A DNA stretch of 6,015 nucleotides from Acidobacteriota bacterium. GTDB lineage: Bacteria > Acidobacteriota > Terriglobia > Acidiferrales > UBA7541. The stretch is taken from positions 1-6,015 of the forward strand of contig QHYF01000143.1 of assembly GCA_003224075.1 (NCBI GenBank), given 5' to 3'. A program made the position numbers and the translations under genes. The notes beneath the pieces are model-generated. The model ran no database searches and was not told where the DNA came from. It was given only the letters and a program-made list of their open reading frames with translations. This document shows positions 1-5,488 of this stretch, one piece after another; within the stretch, counting starts at the first letter, position 1; the number at the start of each line of letters is the position of its first letter.

Positions 1-615
1 AGCAACAATGCCCTTGCGCAACCGTTCGCGTGCGCTTCGTAGATTGTCAAACAGGCTGTCAAGGTCATGAATGACGCGAATCGCCTCCACCGCGCGGCAA
101 CCCTCTGCGGCTTTTCCGTCCGCGCCAACGGCGAAAATGTTCAGCATCGTCCACGCGGTCTGATTCGTTCCCCGCGACCACATTACCTGCCCCACCGCAA
201 ACGTCGCGTCGCGCATGCTGTGAATCTCCGCTGCGGTTACGAGTGCCTCTTCCGAAGCGCCGATTTCTCGAACGTACTTGTTCCACACGTCAGCAATCCG
301 TTGTTCGGGAATCTGTCGCAATGGATTGGAAACGGCCTCATATTCGGCGCGTGCAATTCGTTCCCGAATCCCGCGCGTGTCCCACGCAGGGGGCAGGTTG
401 TCAGCGAACATATCCGCGACCGCATCCACGAACGCACGCGCGTCAGCCTCAGAATTAATGTGCGCGGCTAGCTCGTTCATTCGAATGGCCGCTTGGCGGT
501 GGCGCTCGTAGAGGAGACTAGCTTGCTGCCTCACAACAGCCTGCTCTTCGGGCTTAGGACTCTCCTGTCGTGGATAACCGAAAATAAGGGCGAATACCAG
601 GCAATAGAAAAGCAT
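1..615 (-). CDS. Unrecognised, probably exported protein (3' end outside window)
   Basis: An open frame of 205 codons with no stop runs from an ATG at 615 off the left edge. I do not recognise the family. Residues 2-14 (LFYCLVFALIFGY) form a short hydrophobic stretch followed by a charged, Pro/Glu-rich segment, suggesting a secretion signal or membrane anchor. The rest looks soluble and largely helical, with many Ala, Glu and Arg; residues 25-50 and 185-201 are strongly amphipathic. A conserved-looking patch lies at about 143-190 (QVMWSRGTNQTAW, then EGCRAVEAIR). The ATG has a purine-rich GAGGCGAG at 619-626, three bases upstream. An in-frame GTG at 645, directly after a stop, would add ten residues including Arg and Lys and give a more typical signal-peptide n-region, so the start is uncertain. 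Sensible amino-acid composition over 205 codons argues that it is real; the plus-strand frames opposite it look like shadows. Confidence 0.72.
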   Translation of the reverse strand, partial: MLFYCLVFALIFGYPRQESPKPEEQAVVRQQASLLYERHRQAAIRMNELAAHINSEADARAFVDAVADMFADNLPPAWDTRGIRERIARAEYEAVSNPLRQIPEQRIADVWNKYVREIGASEEALVTAAEIHSMRDATFAVGQVMWSRGTNQTAWTMLNIFAVGADGKAAEGCRAVEAIRVIHDLDSLFDNLRSARERLRKGIVA

Positions 616-775
616 TTTCTCGCCTCGCTGCGGAAGGAAGTACACTCAACCGGAGAACGGGCCTGCACACTCCGACCACAGTAATAGAAAGCAGGCTAGA
701 CTTCAATGGAGGCGCGTCTACTTGGCCGCGCTGTGCGCCAGCCGGAGATGGACTTGTCGGTCCGAGCCGCGAAGC

Positions 776-806
776 TTGCCGCCTGACTGCTGAAATCGGT
801 TATTCT
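776..806 (+). promoter_or_regulatory. Weak candidate promoter for the GT-C gene
   Basis: TTGCCG (776-781) and TATTCT (801-806) each match four of six bases of the sigma-70 consensus, but the 19-base spacer is longer than ideal. The site lies 54 bases ahead of the ATG at 860, in the 244-base spacer between two divergent genes, which is where a promoter is expected. The spacer shows nothing else convincing. This is a motif guess only. Confidence 0.2.
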
Positions 807-859
807 GTTAAGCGGCCTGATGGCACATCTAGGTCCAAAGTCCAAGATGATTCCCTAGA

Positions 860-2560
860 ATGAATTCTTCAACTGGCAGCGCGATGCTGCAATTCCCCAC
901 CGCTTTAGCCGTTCCTCTTCTTGTCGCGTTCGCATTCGTCTTGCTCGCTGTCTTTGCCCCTCGATGGAGCGCAAATCTCTCTCACGGAACCGCCCATCGT
1001 TTTTCCAAGTTGGCGCAGCGGAAAACGCTGACCATCTGGCTTCTCTTTTTCTCGGTGATCGTCATTCGGCTGGCCGTTCTGCCGCTGCTTCCCGTCCCCG
1101 TTCCCGGCATTCACGATGAATTCAGTTACCTGCTGATGGCTGACACCTTTGCCCACGGACGGCTGGCCAATCCTACGCCTCCGATGTGGATGAGTTTCGA
1201 ATCATTTCATGTCAATTTCTTGCCCACTTACTCTTCCATGTTTCCCCCAGCGCAAGGATTCGTTCTGGCACTGGGGCAACTCCTGGGTCACCCGTGGATT
1301 GGCGTATTGCTGAGCGACGCGGCAATGTGCGCGTCGATTCTCTGGATGCTCCAGGCGTTGCTTCCGGCAAGGTGGGCTTGCCTTGGGGGAGTTCTGGTCG
1401 CGCTGAAGTTCGGAATCATCAGTTACTGGATGAACAGCTATTGGGGTGGAGCCGTTGCTGCCACCGGCGGTGCGCTGGTACTTGGCCCGCTGCTGCGAAT
1501 CATGCGGCGCCCGCATCCGCGCGACGCCCTGCTGATGGGGCTTGGGATCGCCATTCTGGCAAACAGCAGACCTTACGAAGGATTGCTCTTTTGCATTCCC
1601 GTAGCTGTCTGGCTTCTCTGGTGGCTCGCCGGAAAGACGAAATCACGCTTAACCTTGCGCGGCCGTGTTGTCCAGGTATTCGTTCCGCTTGGGACTGTTT
1701 TGGCCTTGACCTTGGCGTTCATGGGCTATTACAACTGGCGGCTGACCGGCAATGCGTTTCTGATGCCACACGTACTGAATACACGGACCTATCACACCAC
1801 GCCGCTGTTTCTCTGGGAACATGCAAAGCCTCCGGTTCACTATCGCAACCAGCAATTCGAGGATTTTTACAACGGCTGGGCGCGCGAGGATTACCAGAAT
1901 ACGTGGAGCGATGTGCGGCGCGTGTCGGCGGAGAAGGCGGTACGCTGCGGGAGCACGTACTTCTGGTGGGGAGCGCTATACCTTCTGCCGGGACTCCCCT
2001 TCGTATTTCGCGACAAAAAAATGCGCTTGCCGCTGATAATCCTTTTCCTAGTGGCTTCGGGAGTTTTTGCGGTGATTTGGTCGATGCCCCACTATGTGGC
2101 GCCGCTGACTTGCGTGATTTTTGCCTTACTGGTGCAGGCGATGCGGCATCTGCGGAAGATGCGCGTGTCAGGACGGCCTGTTGGTTTGGCGCTTTCGGCC
2201 GCTGCCATCTTGCTGTTAGCCGCGGATACGTGGACCAGCATCTCGCAAAATGTGTGCGACACGCTGCAATGGACTTGTCAGGGCGATCCCAGCCGCGCGG
2301 CAATTCAAGAAAATCTTTCGCACAAGCCGGGCAAACATTTGGTCGTGGTTCGCTACGGTGAGGACCACAACATTCATGACGAGTGGGTCTTCAACGGAGC
2401 GGAAATCGACACCGCCAAGGTCCTCTGGGCGCGCGAACTCGATGCCCAACAAAATGCCAAGCTCTTCGCTTATTTCAAGGATCGCCAGGTCTGGCTCGCC
2501 GAGCCCGACACCGACAATACAAAACTTCTTCCCTATCCAAAGCCAGGCGACGATCCCTGA
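860..2560 (+). CDS. GT-C type membrane glycosyltransferase (PMT/ArnT-like)
   Basis: A 566-residue polytopic protein with roughly 11-13 predicted membrane segments (for example about 13-34, 57-80, 172-190, 222-236, 240-257, 270-291, 389-408, 411-428 and 440-456). Between the second and third segments is PGIHDEFSYLL (82-92). An acidic pair in the first extracytoplasmic loop is the usual catalytic signature of GT-C enzymes, which transfer sugars from polyprenyl-phosphate donors on the periplasmic side, so D86/E87 are the likely catalytic residues. SMPHYVAP (408-415) is another conserved-looking loop. Residues from about 460 form a soluble tail with VVVRYGEDHNIHDEW (495-509) and a VWLAEPD motif (544-550). 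The start is constrained: an in-frame stop sits at 848-850 and 860 is the first ATG, though no good Shine-Dalgarno precedes it; M9 (884) is an alternative. It converges with the GT2 gene. The class is fairly sure from topology and motif; the donor and acceptor are unknown. Confidence 0.82.
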   Translation: MNSSTGSAMLQFPTALAVPLLVAFAFVLLAVFAPRWSANLSHGTAHRFSKLAQRKTLTIWLLFFSVIVIRLAVLPLLPVPVPGIHDEFSYLLMADTFAHGRLANPTPPMWMSFESFHVNFLPTYSSMFPPAQGFVLALGQLLGHPWIGVLLSDAAMCASILWMLQALLPARWACLGGVLVALKFGIISYWMNSYWGGAVAATGGALVLGPLLRIMRRPHPRDALLMGLGIAILANSRPYEGLLFCIPVAVWLLWWLAGKTKSRLTLRGRVVQVFVPLGTVLALTLAFMGYYNWRLTGNAFLMPHVLNTRTYHTTPLFLWEHAKPPVHYRNQQFEDFYNGWAREDYQNTWSDVRRVSAEKAVRCGSTYFWWGALYLLPGLPFVFRDKKMRLPLIILFLVASGVFAVIWSMPHYVAPLTCVIFALLVQAMRHLRKMRVSGRPVGLALSAAAILLLAADTWTSISQNVCDTLQWTCQGDPSRAAIQENLSHKPGKHLVVVRYGEDHNIHDEWVFNGAEIDTAKVLWARELDAQQNAKLFAYFKDRQVWLAEPDTDNTKLLPYPKPGDDP

Positions 2561-2660
2561 GCCACCGCCAGTGCTTTTCGAAGAGTTCGCGGTTGTGCCT
2601 GCAGTAGTCGGGATCGAAGTCAGATCTCCAGCCCATATTTGCGGGCAGCGTTCCGTTCAC
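2475..2660 (-). other. Possible small ORF or out-of-frame tail overlapping the GT2 stop
   Basis: A 61-codon frame starts with GTG at 2660, overlapping the GT2 stop as GTGA, fills the convergent spacer 2561-2656 and then runs antisense into the last 86 bases of the GT-C gene. Its middle (RSDFDPDYCRHNRELF, then EKHWRW) reads like the C-terminal end of a real protein. The last 25 or so residues, opposite the GT-C gene, are Arg/Cys-rich and look like shadow. The frame stays open upstream to a TGA at 2690-2692. It could be a short coupled gene, a decayed gene end, or a former GT2 C-terminus lost by frameshift. There is no Shine-Dalgarno other than what coupling would supply. No obvious terminator is seen in this spacer. 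Confidence 0.2.
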
Positions 2661-3655
2661 CGCCGCGAGTTTCTCTGAGAGAGATTCTCACGCTGCTGAA
2701 AGAGAAGATCCGGCCGATTGCCGCCACCGATGAGACGGCCAATGATGTAGATGGGGCGTCCTTTTGATTCCTCGTAGATGCGGCCGACGTATTCGCCGAT
2801 GACTCCAAGGAAAAAAAGCAGGATGCCGGAAAGGAATGTGATCAAGAGAAGCAGCGCGGTGAAGCCTTTTGGCGTCTGATTAAGAAACAATTTCGCGAAG
2901 ATGGTATAAACCGCGAAGAGACCTGATAAACCTATTGAGATCGCGCCAAGGATAGCTGCGGCGCGAATGGGCACAATAGAAAAGGCAAAAATGCCGTCCG
3001 AGGCCAGCTTCAAGAGTCGAAATACGCTGTATTTGCTCCGGCCGGAGTGACGTTGAGACCGCTCTATCGGAACTCCGATCTGCCGAAAACCAACCCAGCT
3101 ACGAAGCCCGCGAAGATAGCGGTGATGCTCCTGCAGGCGCTGTAAATGTTCCACCACCCGCCGAGACATCAGCGCGAAATCACCGGCGTCTAAAGGCAAC
3201 TTCATATCGGAAAGCCGCGCCATCAGGCGATAAAATACGTAATAGGACAGCCGCAGCGGCCACGCTTCTTTCCGCCGAGTGCGCTGAGCGTAGACAACGT
3301 CATGCCCTTCAAAAAATTTTTCCAGGAGACGGGGAATTGATTCCGGCTCATCTTGCAGGTCGCCGTCCATGAGCACAGTGGCGTCGCCGGTAACGTGGTC
3401 CAGGGCGGCAGTCAGGGCCGCCTGGTGACCGAAATTACGCGAAAGGGAGAGAACCATGATGCGCGAGTCGCGCTGTGCCGCTTCTTCCAGAAGAGCCAGG
3501 GTGCCATCCGTACTCCCGTCGTCAACAAAAAGAAGTTCATGCGGACCGCCTTGCACCTTGTCAAGAACACCCATTAGGCGTGTGAGGAGTTCAGGCAGAA
3601 CGGACTCCTCATTATGGATGGGGATGGCCACCGAAAGCCGGAAACCGGAATTCAT
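2657..3655 (-). CDS. GtrB/DPM1-like family 2 glycosyltransferase
   Basis: A 332-residue enzyme of the polyprenyl-phosphate glycosyltransferase group (GtrB, ArnC, DPM1). These transfer a sugar from a nucleotide donor to undecaprenyl phosphate at the cytoplasmic face of the inner membrane. The GT-A domain has IPIHNEE (11-17), VDDGSTDGT (44-52), and DGDLQDEPE (97-105) carrying the D97-x-D99 metal/nucleotide site; GDFALMSR (158-165) and QRHSGRSKYS (201-210) are also typical. Two membrane helices follow (about 228-252 and 265-288), then the family's GEYVGRIYEESKGRPIYII (287-305). Length is normal. I chose the ATG at 3655 over one 36 bases upstream because it has GGGAGGAG seven bases ahead and overlaps the methyltransferase stop as ATGA, indicating translational coupling. 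The frame ends RENLSQRNSRR. The family is sure; the sugar cannot be read from sequence. Confidence 0.93.
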   Translation of the reverse strand: MNSGFRLSVAIPIHNEESVLPELLTRLMGVLDKVQGGPHELLFVDDGSTDGTLALLEEAAQRDSRIMVLSLSRNFGHQAALTAALDHVTGDATVLMDGDLQDEPESIPRLLEKFFEGHDVVYAQRTRRKEAWPLRLSYYVFYRLMARLSDMKLPLDAGDFALMSRRVVEHLQRLQEHHRYLRGLRSWVGFRQIGVPIERSQRHSGRSKYSVFRLLKLASDGIFAFSIVPIRAAAILGAISIGLSGLFAVYTIFAKLFLNQTPKGFTALLLLITFLSGILLFFLGVIGEYVGRIYEESKGRPIYIIGRLIGGGNRPDLLFQQRENLSQRNSRR

Positions 3656-4263
3656 GCCTTGGCTCCTCCCTTGCAATAGACCATGTTCCAAAGTGTGGTC
3701 CCTAATAGTTTAAGTGGATAGGGCTCAAAAAGGGTGACTTCAAGGTGCTCTTCAAATAGCGCCCTCCATTGCTCGAGCGAACGCGGATATTTTCCACGAT
3801 CCCAGTTGGTCAGCCACTCCGCGATCGAATGGTCTTGAGGCGAGACCAACTCGAGAATATGAAGATGACCGCCAACCGAAAGCCGCGCAGCCGCGCAAGA
3901 GAGAACTCTTTTCGAATCCGCGTCGTTCAGATGGTGAAGAAAACTGTTGATCAGAACAAAATCAAATTTTCCCGGAGTCGTGTCGTCGTATGTGGTCACG
4001 TCCGCTACGACGAAAGGACGCTTATATTTCCGGCGGGCATGTTCGATGTAATTCTTGTTGATGTCGATCCCGAGATAGTCGGCATGCGCAAATAGTGGCG
4101 TATTTGTACCCGGACCGCAACCGACATCGAGGACGCGCCGCACCTGAAGCAAGTCGTTGTGTGCGAGAAGCGGCGCCAGCTTATTCGCGGCAAAAGGTGC
4201 TTGCCAAAGGCTATAAAACACCGTGCGTTCGAGAAGATGGGTCATTAAGGTCATTGCTGCCAT
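3652..4263 (-). CDS. Class I SAM-dependent methyltransferase
   Basis: A 203-residue Rossmann-fold methyltransferase. Motif I is VLDVGCGPGTN (44-54), which binds SAM; the acidic end of strand 2 is in LGIDIN (64-69, D67); VADVT (86-90) would contact the adenine; DFVLINSFLHHLND (101-114) is the motif IV region, and GGHLHILEL (131-139) the following strand. There is no signal peptide, so it acts in the cytoplasm. The frame stays open to a GTG at 4314, with further ATGs at 4278 and 4275. I prefer the ATG at 4263 because GGAG (4270-4273) lies six bases ahead and little conserved-looking sequence is lost. Its stop overlaps the GT2 start by four bases, so the two genes are surely cotranscribed. The context suggests methylation of a sugar, lipid or related envelope intermediate, but this is inference. 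The substrate cannot be told. The fold is sure, the exact start is not. Confidence 0.88.
   Translation of the reverse strand: MAAMTLMTHLLERTVFYSLWQAPFAANKLAPLLAHNDLLQVRRVLDVGCGPGTNTPLFAHADYLGIDINKNYIEHARRKYKRPFVVADVTTYDDTTPGKFDFVLINSFLHHLNDADSKRVLSCAAARLSVGGHLHILELVSPQDHSIAEWLTNWDRGKYPRSLEQWRALFEEHLEVTLFEPYPLKLLGTTLWNMVYCKGGAKA
3663..3670 (-). promoter_or_regulatory. Ribosome binding site that fixes the GT2 start
   Basis: GGGAGGAG on the minus strand lies seven bases before the ATG at 3655 and inside the last codons of the methyltransferase gene. It is the strongest Shine-Dalgarno on this operon and supports the internal ATG over the upstream one at 3691. Confidence 0.7.
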
Positions 4264-4330
4264 GAGCGGCTCCATCATATCGCGCTCGGCTGGACATTTC
4301 ACCCCGGCATCCACGCTGCTCAGAGGATTG

Positions 4331-4360
4331 CCTATAGGGAATGAGCAAAATTCAAGTCAT
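4331..4360 (-). promoter_or_regulatory. Candidate promoter of the methyltransferase-GT2 operon
   Basis: On the minus strand, ATGACT (4360-4355) and TATAGG (4336-4331) each match four of six consensus bases, with an 18-base spacer. It sits about 70 bases ahead of the preferred methyltransferase start at 4263. The left arm of an inverted repeat (4337-4345) falls inside the spacer. It is a motif match only. Confidence 0.25.
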
Positions 4361-4398
4361 CCGATGAAACATCTCGCGGTTGCCGACTTCTCATTCCC
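4337..4398. repeat. 9-bp inverted repeat, possible operator
   Basis: GGGAATGAG (4337-4345) is matched by its exact reverse complement CTCATTCCC (4390-4398), with 44 bases between. The left arm overlaps the candidate minus-strand promoter. Such spaced half-sites can bind a regulator, but a 9-bp match in a 440-base spacer could also be chance. Confidence 0.3.
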
Positions 4399-4693
4399 AA
4401 TCCATCTTGAGCGCTGTCTTCTACTTGGTAGTTGCTGATAAGAGCGATGCTTATCGACAGCAAGCTGCCCAGCGGTCGATTGGAATCCCATTGCTCTACG
4501 TTCTCGTGGGACTAATTTCCAGGAGGCGGCTCAAATCGCCTGCTCCAAAACTGGTCTTCAGAGCAGTAGTATCTCCAAGGTCCGCGGGCCTACCATCCCT
4601 TTACCAAGCCCACCAAGGGGTACTCCGTTTTGACGGCTACCTCCCGAGCGCGAATTCCAGCTGCAACACGCTTTATTAGGCTCCAGAAAATAC

Positions 4694-4699
4694 GGAGGG
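4694..4699 (+). promoter_or_regulatory. Strong ribosome binding site of the exported-protein gene
   Basis: GGAGGG lies four bases before the ATG at 4704 in an A-rich context, which supports this start. ACGGAG (4692-4697) can pair with CTCCGT at 4623-4628, and GGAGG with CCTCC at 4640-4644, so the leader might mask the site. Confidence 0.65.
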
Positions 4700-4703
4700 A
4701 AAA

Positions 4704-5411
4704 ATGAAGAAACTGTTGCTACTTCTCGCAGGTGCAGTAGTGCTAGGTGCAGCAGTAGTGTCAATCCCAGGGTTTGCCCAGAACGGGAACGGCATTACAT
4801 CCAACGGGCCTCATTACAACTTGAACCTGATCGGCGTAACCAAAGGCAAGAACGCACCGCTGACTGGTTCGGACCGTCACACGATTTTCGTCCCCCTCTA
4901 TTCAAAGCCAGGTACTCCACTTGACACGGATCCTGCTCCTGGCGCGGACATCTGGCTGACGCAAGGGCCTTTCGCGGTCTGTGACGGAAACGCCTTCGAT
5001 GCGGCTTACGACTGTAGCGGGAACCAGATCGCGAAACAAGGCGCGGTATTCCAACTTCCGTGCAACACCAACATCACGACCGCTACCAACACCACATTGG
5101 TTCCGTGCACTCTGGGTGACACGGCATCTTACAACGTCTGGGCGCGAGCGTTAGGGAAGCCGGGCGGATACTCTACACTCACCACTTGCGCGACCGACCC
5201 CACGGGCGTGATGGTTTGCTCTACGAACAAAGCTATGTTCGTTCGAATGAAACCGAATAAGTTCACGAATGTGACCGATGCATTGACGTCGCTCGTGGAT
5301 ACCAACACCCTTCAGACCGTTGCTCTCTTTCAAGGCGGGTTCTTGAATTTCTTCTGGGATTATGACAATTACGGTAACAAGCTCCTGCAGCTTCGCTTCT
5401 ATTTGAACTAG
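4704..5411 (+). CDS. Exported protein of unknown function with six cysteines
   Basis: A 235-residue protein with a clear Sec signal peptide: MKK, a Leu/Ala/Val core (4-19), then IPGFA with cleavage likely after A25. There is no lipobox and no later membrane segment, so the mature protein should be periplasmic or secreted. The mature part starts with YNLNLIGVTKGK (38-49) and HTIFVPL (59-65), has an Asn/Thr-rich stretch (121-133), then SYNVWARALGKPGG (142-155), and ends with FWDYDNYGNKLLQLRFY (217-233). All six cysteines (93, 104, 120, 135, 162, 172) lie after the signal, so up to three disulfides are possible. The YNLN...GV, ARALGKPGG and WDYDN...LRFY blocks resemble a family of small exported hypothetical proteins I recall from various bacteria, with no known function. 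It has its own strong ribosome binding site and is followed by a hairpin, so it may be transcribed alone. Confidence 0.88.
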   Translation: MKKLLLLLAGAVVLGAAVVSIPGFAQNGNGITSNGPHYNLNLIGVTKGKNAPLTGSDRHTIFVPLYSKPGTPLDTDPAPGADIWLTQGPFAVCDGNAFDAAYDCSGNQIAKQGAVFQLPCNTNITTATNTTLVPCTLGDTASYNVWARALGKPGGYSTLTTCATDPTGVMVCSTNKAMFVRMKPNKFTNVTDALTSLVDTNTLQTVALFQGGFLNFFWDYDNYGNKLLQLRFYLN

Positions 5412-5433
5412 TTAATCATCGAAGACCGCAAGG

Positions 5434-5467
5434 TCGGCGAGGCCGAGACAGAACTCGGCCTCGCCGA
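5434..5467 (+). terminator. Perfect 14-bp hairpin after the exported-protein gene
   Basis: TCGGCGAGGCCGAG (5434-5447) and its exact complement CTCGGCCTCGCCGA (5454-5467) enclose a six-base ACAGAA loop, 22 bases after the stop codon. The stem is very GC-rich, as in an intrinsic terminator. No T-run follows on either strand, however, so it may act as an mRNA 3'-end stabiliser, a weak or Rho-aided terminator, or attenuate readthrough into the lipoprotein gene. Confidence 0.55.
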
Positions 5468-5488
5468 AAACTTACCGGGAGAGCGTTC

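Larger units (their letters stand above)
4264..4703. other. Divergent intergenic region, about 440 bases
   Basis: No convincing gene lies between the methyltransferase and the exported-protein gene. The small plus-strand frames here have unlikely composition and no ribosome binding site. The region should hold promoters for both directions. What can be seen: a possible minus-strand promoter at 4331-4360, a 9-bp inverted repeat (4337-4345 with 4390-4398), a near-palindrome AGGTCCGCGGGCCT at about 4578-4591, an isolated TTGACG at 4630-4635 with no good partner box, and two CU-rich segments able to pair with the ribosome binding site at 4694-4699. Confidence 0.5.

Noticed and set aside
67..471. 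A 134-codon plus-strand open frame at the left edge
   Set aside because: It is antisense to the better-composed 205-codon minus-strand frame, and its Arg/His/Cys-rich translation looks non-coding.
1719..2303. A 194-codon minus-strand open frame opposite the GT-C gene
   Set aside because: Composition is Arg/Ser/Pro/Ala-rich with no domain or ribosome binding site; it is antisense shadow.
1186..2361. A 391-codon plus-strand open frame inside the GT-C gene
   Set aside because: It lies in another frame of a gene with clear membrane helices and motifs. Its translation is rich in Arg, Ala, Ser and Gly with no coherent domains, as expected for a shadow frame.
4380..4679. A 99-codon plus-strand open frame in the long intergenic region
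   Set aside because: No ribosome binding site, no recognisable motif and mixed composition; it ends just before a gene with a strong site of its own.
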